A stretch of DNA of 64,000 bases, taken from Gammaproteobacteria bacterium UBA6724 (GTDB lineage Bacteria; Pseudomonadota; Gammaproteobacteria; Pseudomonadales; Azotimanducaceae). The notes under the pieces are model-generated. The model was not told the DNA's origin. It worked only from the letters and a program-made list of their open reading frames with translations, and searched no databases. Location: positions 1 through 64,000 of the forward strand of contig DKIG01000041.1 in assembly GCA_002454165.1 (NCBI GenBank). Direction: 5' to 3'. Below are positions 55,352 through 64,000 of the stretch, one piece after another. How positions within the stretch are numbered: position 1 is the stretch's first letter; every line of letters starts with the position of its first letter. Position numbers and translations under genes: made by a program.

Positions 55352-57897
55352 CTAAATCAGACCGATTGAGAGACATGATGCCAGAGGAGGCTCCAGAGCA
55401 ACTGCTCAATCTACCCATCGTCACCCTGCGGGATATGGTGGTATATCCCCATGGGGTCCAGCCGCTGTTTATTGGTACCAAGAAGTCCATCAGAGCCCTG
55501 GAACATGCCCAGGCAGAAGATCAGGACAAAAGAATCCTGCTGATAGCAAAGAAGGACATCCAGGATGACAACCCCAGCATTGATGATTTATTCAGATTTG
55601 GTACTGTTGCGACCATACTGCAACTCATCCGTTTACCAGACAGGACTATAAAAATCCTGGTGGAAGGTATTCATCGCGCCAAGGTGACGGAACTCCGTGA
55701 TTCAGCGAAATTCTTTACCGGTGATGTGACCCTTGTCCCAGAGGTTGAGCTCAATCAAGACGAGGCAGATGTGTTGCTTCGCGCCCTGCTGGAGACCTTT
55801 GGCGACTATGTCCGAAAAAGCAAAAAGATTCCGCCAGAGGTGATGGCTTCCCTGTCAAACATTATGGATCCCAGCCGACTGGTTGACACCATTGCCGCCC
55901 AGCTCAGCCTGAAACTGGACATCAAGCAGGAGTTATTGGAGACGGTGAACATCAAGGAGCGGATTGAGCAGATGCTGAGCTTCTTGGAAGGCGAACTTGA
56001 CCTGGCAACAGTGGGACAACGCATCCGCGGGCGAGTCAAGAAACAGATGGAGAAGAGTCAGCGAGACTACTATCTAAATGAGCAGATGAAGGCAATTCAG
56101 AAGGAAATGGGGGATACGGATGATATCCCAAATGAAATTGAGCAGATGCAGAAACGCCTTAAAAACTCTGGTATGCACAAAGAGGCAAAAGAAAAAACTC
56201 AGGGCGAGGTGAGAAAACTCAAGATGATGGCACCCATGTCAGCAGAAGCCACAGTGGTCAGAAGTTACATTGACTGGATGCTGAACACACCTTGGAAAAA
56301 ACGCTCAAAAGTTCGGACAGATATTGTGGCAGCGAAGGATGTACTTGAGGCAGATCACTATGGCCTTGATGAGGTGAAAGATCGGATCATTGAGTATCTG
56401 GCGGTCCAGAAACGAGTCAAAAAAATCAAGGGTCCAGTGCTTTGTCTGGTGGGACCGCCTGGTGTTGGCAAGACCTCGCTCGGCGAATCCATTGCCCGTG
56501 CTACTAATCGTAAATTCGTGCGTGTGGCACTCGGCGGCGTAAGAGACGAGGCAGAGATACGCGGACACAGGCGCACTTACATAGGCTCAATGCCCGGCAA
56601 AATTATCCAAAAACTTGCCAGAGCGGGGGTGAAGAATCCTCTGTTCTTGCTGGATGAAATTGACAAGATAGGGCAGGACCACCGAGGTGACCCGGCGGCG
56701 GCATTGCTTGAGGTGCTTGACCCTGAACAGAATAATTCCTTTAACGACCATTACATGGAAGTGGATTATGACTTGTCAGAGGTGATGTTTATTTGTACCT
56801 CCAACACGATGAATATTCCGGCGGCACTGCTTGACAGAATGGAGATTATTCGTATTCCCGGCTATACCGAGGAAGAAAAGCTCAACATCGCTAGCCGTTA
56901 TCTGATTCCCAAACAAATGGAGAATAACGGCTTGGCGGCTAAAGAACTGTCCATTGACGAGAGTGCGGTCATGAGCCTGATTCGCTACTACACCCGTGAA
57001 GCTGGGGTCCGTAATCTGGAGCGAGAGCTTGCCAAAATCTGCCGCAAGGTCGTGAAGCAAAGTGCCTTGAAGGAAAATGACAAGCAATCTACCGATACCC
57101 AAAAGAAAACAGTCACCAAGGTAGCAGTCAAAAAGAAGACACCCAAGAAGCAAGTAATCAAGAAGGGCAAAACTGCCAGAGAAAGGACTATTGAAGTTAC
57201 CCCAGAGAATATTGAGGACTACTCTGGCGTCTGGAAATACCGTTTCGGTAAAGCCGAGGAAGAGGATCATGTCGGACAGGTGACGGGCTTAGCGGTGACC
57301 AGCGTCGGCGGTGAATTATTGTCCATTGAGGCAGCCGCCGTCCCAGGTACTGGCAAGCACACGAAAACCGGCTCACTCGGTGATGTGATGCAGGAGTCTA
57401 TACAGGCGGCGATCACCGTCGTGAGAAGTCGCTCCGCAGTGCTCGGCATCGCAAAAGACTTCCATGAGAAACATGACCTGCATATCCACATGCCCGAAGG
57501 CGCCACACCGAAAGATGGTCCCAGCGCGGGCATCGCCCTGTGCACTGTGTTGGTATCGGTCTTGACCGGCATTCCCGCCCGCTCTGATGTCGCCATGACG
57601 GGCGAGATCACCTTGCGGGGAGAGGTCCTGGCAATAGGAGGCTTGAAAGAAAAGCTACTCGCGGCTCATCGGAGCGGTATCCGCGAGGTACTGATACCGG
57701 AGGAAAACCGGCGGGAGTTGAAGGAGATTCCCGATAAGATAAAAGAGGATCTCGTTATCCAGCCTGTCAAATGGATTGATGAGGTGTTTGGAATTGCCTT
57801 GCAGAGAATGCCCGAATCCCTCCTTGAGGAGGATGCAGGGAGTGGTGGCCGGTCCGGGAAGGCACCGGAAGAGAAGTCCAGAATCAGCCGACACTAG
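55348..57897 (+). CDS. lon: ATP-dependent protease Lon
   Basis: A cytoplasmic AAA+ serine protease for misfolded and regulatory proteins. The 849-residue protein has the LonN domain (from [13 protein letters not shown]), Walker [14 protein letters not shown] and a Ser-Lys dyad S726 ([11 protein letters not shown]) / K769 ([11 protein letters not shown]). It is about 65 residues longer than E. coli Lon. Part of this is a lysine-rich insert between the ATPase and protease domains (about residues 575-612, repeated KKKTPKK-like segments), with a further Glu/Arg-rich C-terminal tail. It is translationally coupled to clpX; no separate heat-shock promoter was seen. Confidence 0.95.
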   Translation: MTKSDRLRDMMPEEAPEQLLNLPIVTLRDMVVYPHGVQPLFIGTKKSIRALEHAQAEDQDKRILLIAKKDIQDDNPSIDDLFRFGTVATILQLIRLPDRTIKILVEGIHRAKVTELRDSAKFFTGDVTLVPEVELNQDEADVLLRALLETFGDYVRKSKKIPPEVMASLSNIMDPSRLVDTIAAQLSLKLDIKQELLETVNIKERIEQMLSFLEGELDLATVGQRIRGRVKKQMEKSQRDYYLNEQMKAIQKEMGDTDDIPNEIEQMQKRLKNSGMHKEAKEKTQGEVRKLKMMAPMSAEATVVRSYIDWMLNTPWKKRSKVRTDIVAAKDVLEADHYGLDEVKDRIIEYLAVQKRVKKIKGPVLCLVGPPGVGKTSLGESIARATNRKFVRVALGGVRDEAEIRGHRRTYIGSMPGKIIQKLARAGVKNPLFLLDEIDKIGQDHRGDPAAALLEVLDPEQNNSFNDHYMEVDYDLSEVMFICTSNTMNIPAALLDRMEIIRIPGYTEEEKLNIASRYLIPKQMENNGLAAKELSIDESAVMSLIRYYTREAGVRNLERELAKICRKVVKQSALKENDKQSTDTQKKTVTKVAVKKKTPKKQVIKKGKTARERTIEVTPENIEDYSGVWKYRFGKAEEEDHVGQVTGLAVTSVGGELLSIEAAAVPGTGKHTKTGSLGDVMQESIQAAITVVRSRSAVLGIAKDFHEKHDLHIHMPEGATPKDGPSAGIALCTVLVSVLTGIPARSDVAMTGEITLRGEVLAIGGLKEKLLAAHRSGIREVLIPEENRRELKEIPDKIKEDLVIQPVKWIDEVFGIALQRMPESLLEEDAGSGGRSGKAPEEKSRISRH

Positions 57898-57908
57898 TAG
57901 ATTTTGTG

Positions 57909-57937
57909 TTGATTAAAGGCGGATCATGCAGTATAAA
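57909..57937 (+). promoter_or_regulatory. Sigma-70 promoter of hupB
   Basis: TTGATT (57909-57914), a 17-base spacer and TATAAA (57932-57937) closely match the consensus, in the spacer after lon. The hupB GTG is 78 bases downstream of the -10. Confidence 0.65.
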
Positions 57938-58014
57938 GTAAGCCACGGAGTTGCTATCTGTGATATCCGGGGTATCTTGGTTCAATAAATAATTTGATAA
58001 AAAAGGGGAAAAAA

Positions 58015-58290
58015 GTGAATAAACAAGAATTGATTAGTCACATGGCGGACGCCGCCGACATCACCAAAGTCGCTGCTGGTGATGCACTAGATGCAATGAT
58101 CGGATCTATAACCGACTCATTGAAAAGGGGTGACTCCGTCGCGCTGGTAGGTTTTGGTACATTTAGCGTCCGTGATCGTGCTGCGCGTCAGGGTCGTAAT
58201 CCTCAAACGGGTGAGCAGATAAGTATCGCTGCCGCTAGGGTGCCGGCCTTCAAGGCAGGTAAAGCCTTGAAGGGCGCCGTCAACTATTAG
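58015..58290 (+). CDS. hupB: DNA-binding protein HU-beta
   Basis: A small histone-like protein that bends and compacts DNA. The 91-residue product starts at GTG 58015 ([12 protein letters not shown] after initiator decoding), with AAGGGG upstream. A TTG seven codons earlier lies within that ribosome site. [21 protein letters not shown] is the HU DNA-arm signature with the Pro that intercalates in DNA. It has its own promoter and is followed by an intrinsic terminator about 110 bases on. Confidence 0.95.
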   Translation: MNKQELISHMADAADITKVAAGDALDAMIGSITDSLKRGDSVALVGFGTFSVRDRAARQGRNPQTGEQISIAAARVPAFKAGKALKGAVNY

Positions 58291-58403
58291 GACATAGACC
58301 AGCAACCGGAAGCACAAACAACCGGGCGATAGCACACAAAGTGGTATCGCTCTGTCCCTGGTCCAATTCCTGAAGTGTGCTTTTGGGACGATGCAAAAAA
58401 ACG

Positions 58404-58427
58404 GCGCATTTTCGGATGCGCTTTTTT
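58404..58427 (+). terminator. Intrinsic terminator downstream of hupB
   Basis: GCGCAT (58404-58409) and ATGCGC (58416-58421) form a 6-bp stem with a TTTCGG loop, followed by six T. An upstream A-run can extend the stem against the T-run, so it may work in both directions. Confidence 0.82.
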
Positions 58428-58450
58428 GTTTGTGCCCCTTGTCCGATTGG

Positions 58451-58482
58451 TAGTTTGTTTGGCTAGTAGTTTGCTTGGCTAG
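58451..58482. repeat. 16-bp tandem duplication upstream of ppiD
   Basis: TAGTTTGTTTGGCTAG (58451-58466) and TAGTTTGCTTGGCTAG (58467-58482) differ at one base; a third copy starts (TAGTT). The 298-base hupB-ppiD spacer otherwise holds the terminator and A+T-rich sequence. Confidence 0.88.
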
Positions 58483-58588
58483 TAGTTGTGACACCTTTGA
58501 CTAATCAATTGATACTATATCCATACAAAATCCAGGCTATTATCAAATCTGTGAAAATTCTACAACTAATTGAAAATAGGACAAAAAT

Positions 58589-60472
58589 ATGCTCATTCAA
58601 CGCCTGAGAGATGGCTCAAACGGTATTCTGGCGAAAATTATTGTGGGCCTGATCATCGTCGTTTTCGGGCTCTTCGGCTTTGGTTCTATCACTACTTTTC
58701 TGGCACCTGTGCCCAAGGTTGCCACGGTTAACGGTAGTGAAATCACGCAGCGGGAAATGGAAATCGCTGTAGAGAGGCGGCGTCGAATAATGCTGGCGCA
58801 AAAGGTCCTTCCCGAGGAGATAGATGAGGATGAATTGCGGCAAGATGTTTTGGATGCTCTGGTCCTCCGTAGGGTCTTGCATCAGGCAGCAAACAACATG
58901 GCTCTACATGTAGGTGATAAGTTGCTTGATGAACAGATAGTTGAAACGGAGGCTTTTCAGATTGACGGCGTTTTTGACCCCGACCAGTTTCGACTGCGGC
59001 TTGGGGGGGCAGGCTACACGCCGCTCCTCTATCGGGAGGAGATCAGGACGGACGAACTGCTCAGCCAGATGGTTTCTGGTATCCAAGCATCCGCATTCCT
59101 CATGCCTGGCGAGGCTAGCCGTACCATTGCGTTGCGTAATCAAACTAGGGATTTGGCTTGGTTGCGGATCAAAAACGCCGACCTCATGGCTGAGGTTAGT
59201 GCCTCTGATGATGATATTGCTGAATATTACAATCAGCACTTGGAAGACTTCACGACTGAAGAATCCGTTGAGTTGGAATATGTTGAACTCAAGCAGGCAG
59301 ACCTGGCGGCGAAAGTGGAGATTACAGAAGACGATATTGAACGCCATTATGAGGATACCAAGGACAGCTACGCCAAGGATGAAAGCCGCCAGGTGTCCCA
59401 CATCCTGGTAGCGATTTCGGAGGATAGGAGCGCGGCAGAGGCAAAAATAAAAATTGACGATATCCTGGTCAAGCTCAAAGACGGTGAAGATTTCGGCACC
59501 CTGGCGAAAGAATATTCCGATGATCCCGGCTCCGCAGCCAATAACGGTGATCTTGGATTTAACGAGCCTGGAATTTTCGTCAAGCCATTTGAAGATATGG
59601 CTTATAGCCTGGATAAAGATCAGTTATCTGAACCTGTACTGACAGAGTTTGGCTACCACATCATCAAGGTCACCGACATAGAAGCAGCGCATACCCCGGG
59701 CCTCTCTGAAATCCGCGATCAAATTGAAGAAGCCTACCGGGATTCTATTGCCACCGATGAATTCGTGATCCTCTCTACCCGACTAAGTGAGCTTGTATTT
59801 GAGAATATTGATCTGGAAATCCCCGCCCAGGAGACAGGATTAACGCTACAGACAACCGGCACAGTAACTCGGAATACCGACACAGGTTTAATGGCAAATG
59901 CAGATGCGCTTGCCGCGGCTTTTAGCCCTGATGTATTGGTGGATGGTAACAACAGCGATGTGCTTGAAATTAACGAGGAAACTCATGTGGCATTGCGGGC
60001 ATTGCAACACAATCCAGGGGTATTGAGGGAGTTGCAAGAGGTGCGGGAGAAGATTAGCAATATTTTGCTGCAAGAGAAGGCATCGGTACTCGCTGAGGAC
60101 CAGGCTATTGAGATAGTGGATGTCATCCGGGGTGGTTCCCTCACGCAGTATGTTGCGGACCAATATGGTCTTTCCTGGGAGATTTCAGAAGCGGCGACAA
60201 GAAACGCACCCGATATAGACGCGGCTATTTTGGAAAAGGCATTTGACTTGCCGAAGCCTACCGCGGGTACCGTTTCTATTGGTTATACCAGTATGTCAAA
60301 TGGTGATAGCCTAGTGGTGAAGGTGTCAGGCGTAAATATAGAGGAAGCTGCCGACCTGCCTGAGTCGGAGCATGCCGCCTTGACAAGAGCCCTCTCTGGT
60401 TATCGTGGCATAGTTGATTTTCAGGTATTTAAGGACAGTCTTCTTGAGTCCGCTTCTCTGGACAAACAATAG
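58589..60472 (+). CDS. ppiD: Periplasmic folding chaperone / peptidyl-prolyl isomerase PpiD
   Basis: An inner-membrane-anchored periplasmic chaperone near the Sec translocon that helps newly exported proteins fold. The 627-residue protein has a cytoplasmic start (MLIQRLRDGSNG), one helix (about 13-36) and a SurA-like N domain (about 37-190). A parvulin domain (about 265-365: SHILVAI, FGTLAKEYSDDPGSA, FGYHIIKV) and a C-terminal helical part follow. Length is close to E. coli PpiD (623). Position after hupB is conserved. Confidence 0.93.
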   Translation: MLIQRLRDGSNGILAKIIVGLIIVVFGLFGFGSITTFLAPVPKVATVNGSEITQREMEIAVERRRRIMLAQKVLPEEIDEDELRQDVLDALVLRRVLHQAANNMALHVGDKLLDEQIVETEAFQIDGVFDPDQFRLRLGGAGYTPLLYREEIRTDELLSQMVSGIQASAFLMPGEASRTIALRNQTRDLAWLRIKNADLMAEVSASDDDIAEYYNQHLEDFTTEESVELEYVELKQADLAAKVEITEDDIERHYEDTKDSYAKDESRQVSHILVAISEDRSAAEAKIKIDDILVKLKDGEDFGTLAKEYSDDPGSAANNGDLGFNEPGIFVKPFEDMAYSLDKDQLSEPVLTEFGYHIIKVTDIEAAHTPGLSEIRDQIEEAYRDSIATDEFVILSTRLSELVFENIDLEIPAQETGLTLQTTGTVTRNTDTGLMANADALAAAFSPDVLVDGNNSDVLEINEETHVALRALQHNPGVLRELQEVREKISNILLQEKASVLAEDQAIEIVDVIRGGSLTQYVADQYGLSWEISEAATRNAPDIDAAILEKAFDLPKPTAGTVSIGYTSMSNGDSLVVKVSGVNIEEAADLPESEHAALTRALSGYRGIVDFQVFKDSLLESASLDKQ

Positions 60473-60499
60473 ACGGCATCAGGAAGAGGCGAGAATCCA

Positions 60500-61315
60500 T
60501 TGTCGGTTTCAGTCCTCTCAAAGGAATCAACCTCAACCCTTCACGGGCTACGTCAGTGGTTTACATCACCCCTCGGCGACTATGTGTTTGCTACCGAATC
60601 GGCCATGCTAGAACAATTGCTGCCAGAATTTTTCGGTTATCATCTGGTTCAGCTCAGTGTCCAAAATCGTCCCCTGTCTCAGTCTAGTCAGATTTACCAC
60701 AAGGTCTGTGTTGGTCTGGATGATGTTGCTCTCAATGGACTGATTGCGGCCCCGGAAAAATTACCTTTTGCCAGAGATAGTATTGATCTAGTGCTGCTCC
60801 ATCATCTGCTTGATTATATTGAATCTCCCCAAGAATTGTTGCGTGAAGCTGCCAGGGTCACCTTGCCGATGGGGCATCTGGTCATCATTGGTTTCAATCC
60901 ATCAAGTCTCTGGGGCGCCTGGTGGGCATTGACAAAGTTTCTGAAAGATTCTCCTCGGAATGGTCGCTTTATCAGAACAGGGCGCCTGATGGATTGGCTC
61001 AATCTCCTCAACTTCAAAATTGACCGTGTTCAATATGCGATCTACGGTCTTCCCTCAGGCAAATACTCGGAGCATATCAGCGACTACTCTCAGGGACTCA
61101 GCCGTAATTTGAATCTGCCTATCGGTTCAATTTATGTCATCGTAGCGAAAAAGCAGGTAAGTACCCTGACCCCTATCAGCCCCCAGTGGAAAACCAGCCG
61201 CAGCTTCGGGCGTTTGAGCCTTGTAAGATCAGTCCGACACGATGGTACCTCGGCAACTATTGCGGATAGCACCGACAAGAAACCAGCCCGGGACCTGCAA
61301 AGACCATGGATATAG
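60500..61315 (+). CDS. Class I SAM methyltransferase-like protein
   Basis: A 271-residue protein with a methyltransferase type 11-like core ([25 protein letters not shown], then [22 protein letters not shown]). The usual glycine-rich SAM loop is degenerate, so SAM binding is not certain. Substrate unknown. A homologue sits next to rnhA and dnaQ in many gammaproteobacteria, supporting the organism assignment. It starts with TTG and overlaps rnhA by ten bases. Confidence 0.75.
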   Translation: MSVSVLSKESTSTLHGLRQWFTSPLGDYVFATESAMLEQLLPEFFGYHLVQLSVQNRPLSQSSQIYHKVCVGLDDVALNGLIAAPEKLPFARDSIDLVLLHHLLDYIESPQELLREAARVTLPMGHLVIIGFNPSSLWGAWWALTKFLKDSPRNGRFIRTGRLMDWLNLLNFKIDRVQYAIYGLPSGKYSEHISDYSQGLSRNLNLPIGSIYVIVAKKQVSTLTPISPQWKTSRSFGRLSLVRSVRHDGTSATIADSTDKKPARDLQRPWI

Positions 61316-61746
61316 AAATATTTACCGATGGTGCTTGCCGCGGCAATCCGGGACCTGGGGGCTGGGGTGTGCTGTTGCGGGCAGGCGACCAGGAGCAAGA
61401 GCTCTGGGGTGGTGAAGCCGCAACCACCAACAACAGAATGGAATTGCTTGCCGCTATTGAAGGACTCTCGGCATTGACGCGCCCATGCAGGGTGGCCCTG
61501 ACCACCGATTCGCAATATGTACGTCAGGGCATCATCACATGGATCGAAAAATGGAAGCGTAACGGTTGGAAAACATCAAACAGGAAAGCAGTGAAGAACC
61601 AGGACCTGTGGGAAAAACTGGACAATCTGGCGACACAATACCGGGTGGAATGGCACTGGATCAAAGGACATAGTGGGCACGCCGAGAACGAGCGAGCCGA
61701 TGCGCTTGCCAATCGCGGCATAGATGAATTAGGCATCAAACAATGA
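61306..61746 (+). CDS. rnhA: Ribonuclease HI
   Basis: It cuts RNA in RNA-DNA hybrids during replication and R-loop removal. The 146-residue protein has all four carboxylates in context: [27 protein letters not shown] and [31 protein letters not shown] is the basic handle region of the E. coli type. Its stop overlaps the dnaQ start by four bases. Confidence 0.96.
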   Translation: MDIEIFTDGACRGNPGPGGWGVLLRAGDQEQELWGGEAATTNNRMELLAAIEGLSALTRPCRVALTTDSQYVRQGIITWIEKWKRNGWKTSNRKAVKNQDLWEKLDNLATQYRVEWHWIKGHSGHAENERADALANRGIDELGIKQ

Positions 61747-62462
61747 GACAGGTTGTGCTTGATACTGAGACCACTGGACTCAATGTTGAGGAAGGACACC
61801 GGATACTCGAAATTGGCTGTGTCGAAATACTGGGCAGGAGGCTGACCCAGCGAAAGTACCATCAATATATCAATCCCGAGCGCGAGATTGACGCCGGCGC
61901 ATTGGAAGTCCATGGCATCACTCGCGAGGTTTTACAGGACAAGCCCACATTTGCTGAGGTGTGGGAAAGTTTCCTTGAATTTATCCAGGGCGCTGAGCTC
62001 ATTATCCACAATGCGCCATTTGATGTTGCGTTTATTGATAATGAAATGCGTCTGCTATCAAAGGCTCCGGGGCAATTGACAGACTATTGCACTATTGTTG
62101 ACAGCCTGGAATTGGCTCGCCGCAAACACCCTGGACAAAAGAATAGCCTGGATGCCCTGTGCAAACGTTACAGTATTGATAGCTCCCGCCGGGAAGTGCA
62201 TGGCGCCTTGCTGGATGCAGAACTTCTTGCGGATGTCTATTTTCTGCTGACTGGCGGACAGGTGACCCTAGGGCTAGGAGAAGAATCCCAGGCAGGTAGT
62301 GCCGAATCAGTGGCGCTAAGAATCAGTGCTGACCGTTCTGCACTACCCGTTATCAAGGCGACAAAGGAGGAGCTTAGTGCCCACGAGGCGAAACTGGATC
62401 AGCTGGATAAGGCAAGCGAAACGGGCTCTATCTGGCGAGCACTGGAACGGCAGAAGCATTAA
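61743..62462 (+). CDS. dnaQ: DNA polymerase III epsilon subunit (proofreading exonuclease)
   Basis: The 3'-5' exonuclease of the replicative polymerase. The 239-residue DEDDh protein shows [10 protein letters not shown] (Exo I), [11 protein letters not shown] (Exo II) and [17 protein letters not shown] (Exo III with His and Asp). A flexible C-terminal part (from about 180) binds the polymerase subunit. Its start lies inside the rnhA stop; in E. coli the same two genes are neighbours but divergent. Confidence 0.95.
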   Translation: MRQVVLDTETTGLNVEEGHRILEIGCVEILGRRLTQRKYHQYINPEREIDAGALEVHGITREVLQDKPTFAEVWESFLEFIQGAELIIHNAPFDVAFIDNEMRLLSKAPGQLTDYCTIVDSLELARRKHPGQKNSLDALCKRYSIDSSRREVHGALLDAELLADVYFLLTGGQVTLGLGEESQAGSAESVALRISADRSALPVIKATKEELSAHEAKLDQLDKASETGSIWRALERQKH

Positions 62463-62484
62463 TCTGGCATCTCGTGCTTGACTG

Positions 62485-62859
62485 CTAATCTTGCACCTGC
62501 CAAGCAATTGTTGGGTCCTCATGCCTGAAAAGATAAAGTAGCAGTTGAGTTAGTACGATATTTCCGTCGGCTCTATATCTGCCTTCCATGAAAGCCGCCA
62601 TGCCATCCTGCCCCCCGCTCAGCAGTTGCCAGCAGGTGTCATGATTATCCAGATAGAGAGTCAGGGTTGGCGCTACCGCGACGCCAGGGATAAATTCAAA
62701 CCGCGCTTCATCTGCAACCAGATAAAAGGGCGCAGCACTGTCAAACTGGAATTGGAAAGTTGTTTTTCGTCGTTGCAAGAGGGCGGGCTTAAAGTGCGGT
62801 GCCAGTTGGCTTTGCTTCTCAATGAGGCTTGCCGCTAAATGATCCGTTGTCATAGGCAT
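62485..62859 (-). CDS. SCP2 sterol-carrier domain protein
   Basis: A 124-residue soluble protein made of one SCP2 domain: RKTTFQFQFDSAAPFYLVADEARFEF and later GGQDGMAAFMEGRYRADGNIVLTQLLLYLF. SCP2 proteins bind hydrophobic ligands such as fatty acyl groups or ubiquinone precursors (compare UbiJ and YhbT). The ligand here is unknown. It is read toward dnaQ and follows the Tsx-like porin gene after a short repeat array. Confidence 0.78.
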   Translation of the reverse strand: MPMTTDHLAASLIEKQSQLAPHFKPALLQRRKTTFQFQFDSAAPFYLVADEARFEFIPGVAVAPTLTLYLDNHDTCWQLLSGGQDGMAAFMEGRYRADGNIVLTQLLLYLFRHEDPTIAWQVQD

Positions 62860-62868
62860 GGAGGGTTA

Positions 62869-62928
62869 TTTAGAAGAACCGTGTTTAGAAGAGCCGTGTT
62901 TAAAAGTGCTGTATTTAAAAGTGCCATG
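62869..62928. repeat. Four 15-bp tandem units at the 3' end of the Tsx-like gene
   Basis: Units 62869-62883, 62884-62898, 62899-62913 and 62914-62928 (consensus TTTARAAGNGCCGTG). The last one contains the final codons and stop of the porin gene, so its 3' end appears to have been copied three times downstream. Confidence 0.88.
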
Positions 62929-63847
62929 TCAACAGGAAGTTGAGGTTATTTTCATCCCAATCCTTGTTGCCAAACTTGTTTTTCCAATAGGACCATTCGC
63001 CACCGACCCAGAGTTTTTTCGGCTTTGCACCCATGAGGCGGCCAATGTCAAACTTCAGTTGTGGTACGAAGATATAGCCTGAATGTACCCTTGTCCTGTC
63101 ACCTCTTTTATTCTTGAAATCAAAACTGGTCAATATGTCGAGAAAGCCGTCAAAGCGGATCTGACCATCTTTAAGATCAAAACGCCAGGCAAGGGTCAAT
63201 TGCTCATTGTGTTCGCGGCTTCTTCCGCCCACTATGCTATTGCCAGTTCCATCCGTGTAGGGGTTAGGAAGGCGACTATCCAGCACCTGATCGTCATTGA
63301 AATGTTTGTATAGTGTGACATTAAAATAACTCGCCTTCGGCATAGCCAGGTCAAAGCCGAAACCAAGTAGGTAATTATTGAACCTGTTACCTCTGGACGC
63401 GTTAGTGATAGGAAAAGGAATGTTGTTGTATGTACCAGGGGGAATTGCTGTGTCTCTGCCGTTATCGCCTCTGCCGAATTCCCACTGGGGTGAGAAATAG
63501 ATATTTTTGATGAAGCCGCCCGGTTTGGCGATATTGAAACTGAGTAATACTTCAGCATAGACGGCGTCCTTGTCATAGCCTGAACTGCGGCTGGTCAGAT
63601 AATCAATGAACAGAAAGGTGCCACCCCAACTGTGGCCGCTGGCATGTTCAAAGGTGACGACATTGCGGCTTTCGGATTGCGTCTGGATCTTGTTCCCCGC
63701 TATTGTAATCTCTTGCCCTGCATAACGACTCCCCGAAAGGAGCGACAGACTAAAGTCCTGCCAAATCATTTTCGCCGAAGCGATGGATGTGAGGCTTAGC
63801 AGGATGATGAATGTGCCGATAACCAATCTAATATCTGTTCTTTTCAT
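62915..63847 (-). CDS. Tsx-like nucleoside-specific outer-membrane channel
   Basis: A 310-residue outer-membrane beta-barrel of the Tsx/nucleoside-channel family. A signal peptide (MKRTDIRL... ending SIASA) is followed by IWQDFSLSLLSGSRY, the family's N-terminal motif. Alternating beta-strands end in the aromatic tail FLLTWHF needed for barrel assembly. It probably lets nucleosides or similar small molecules cross the outer membrane; true substrate unknown. The ATG at 63847 begins the signal peptide and is preferred over 63877. Confidence 0.78.
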   Translation of the reverse strand: MKRTDIRLVIGTFIILLSLTSIASAKMIWQDFSLSLLSGSRYAGQEITIAGNKIQTQSESRNVVTFEHASGHSWGGTFLFIDYLTSRSSGYDKDAVYAEVLLSFNIAKPGGFIKNIYFSPQWEFGRGDNGRDTAIPPGTYNNIPFPITNASRGNRFNNYLLGFGFDLAMPKASYFNVTLYKHFNDDQVLDSRLPNPYTDGTGNSIVGGRSREHNEQLTLAWRFDLKDGQIRFDGFLDILTSFDFKNKRGDRTRVHSGYIFVPQLKFDIGRLMGAKPKKLWVGGEWSYWKNKFGNKDWDENNLNFLLTWHF

Positions 63848-63921
63848 ATTATATTCCTCTGATGAAAGAGGGGACAAAAATTGTTGAAATATTCTGCAGA
63901 CAAGATGTGGCTTGCCTCGCC

Positions 63922-63955
63922 AAGGAGCATTTGTAATTAAGGAGCATTTGTATGC
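63922..63955. repeat. 17-bp tandem duplication upstream of the Tsx-like gene
   Basis: AAGGAGCATTTGTAATT (63922-63938) and AAGGAGCATTTGTATGC (63939-63955) share their first 13 bases exactly. The final 150 bases of the window otherwise show no gene. Confidence 0.78.
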
Positions 63956-64000
63956 TAGCCCGCGAACACATCTTGAGTAATTTTACACTGTCATATCGGG

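Overview
The window is one chromosomal segment of a Gram-negative proteobacterium, most likely a gammaproteobacterium. The best evidence is gene order. A tRNA-Pro/Arg/His/Leu cluster is followed by tig-clpP-clpX-lon-hupB-ppiD. There is a trpFBA-folC-dedD-cvpA-purF block, a lolC-lolD-lolE operon beside DUF2062 and comEC, and a methyltransferase-rnhA-dnaQ trio. LpxH, LolCDE, a TonB-dependent receptor and a Tsx-like porin point to an LPS outer membrane. Two details have a more alphaproteobacterial flavour: a SAM-II riboswitch before metA, and a phosphoserine transaminase of the non-E. coli type. I cannot name a genus. I see no phage, insertion sequence, CRISPR array or rRNA.

Layout. 0.1-4.3 kb: 2-oxoacid:ferredoxin oxidoreductase (korAB) and serC. 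4.5-8.7 kb: an ATP/ADP-translocase-like carrier, the C-terminal remnant of an S1/P1 nuclease, a MATE pump, and metA behind a SAM-II riboswitch with its own terminator. 8.7-13.1 kb: a minus-strand run of NERD, SDR, acyl-CoA-dehydrogenase-like, DnaJ and VWA proteins. 13.3-17.0 kb: a 5'-nucleotidase and a sulfur group (TauE-like exporter, CysB, Fe-S type CysH). 17.4-21.7 kb: thrH and the methylcitrate cycle (prpB, prpC, prpD). 21.8-28.5 kb: NfeD/stomatin pair, M14 peptidase, TonB receptor, SGNH-like protein. 28.5-37.9 kb: lolCDE, DUF2062, comEC, lemA, M48 protease, dgkA. 38.0-40.6 kb: clpB behind a sigma-32-like promoter. 40.6-43.4 kb: accessory island. 43.6-51.2 kb: trp/fol/pur block and lpxH. 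51.4-62.9 kb: tRNAs, proteostasis genes, rnhA-dnaQ, SCP2 protein. 62.9-63.8 kb: Tsx-like porin.

The most notable accessory system lies between clpB and trpF. Two near-consensus LexA (SOS) boxes stand before a 91-residue basic protein of unknown function. A tightly overlapping three-gene cluster follows: an MT-A70 m6A methyltransferase, a second methyltransferase with a TSPPYW motif, and an HNH endonuclease. This looks like a restriction-modification system with two methyltransferases, possibly for an asymmetric site, and it may be linked to the SOS response. It is visibly richer in A+T than its flanks.

Two other signals stand out. The metA leader combines promoter, SAM-II aptamer, a potential antiterminator and an intrinsic terminator in about 140 bases, so SAM could control transcription termination. 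Across the host-like part of the window there are also at least fifteen short tandem duplications (12-24 bp units, 2-7 copies). They lie in 5' leaders, at 3' ends of genes, and in frame inside proteins (FolC, 5'-nucleotidase, ClpB tail, PrpB tail, TonB receptor, acyl-CoA dehydrogenase-like protein). Two of these arrays contain the start codons of serC and the MATE gene.
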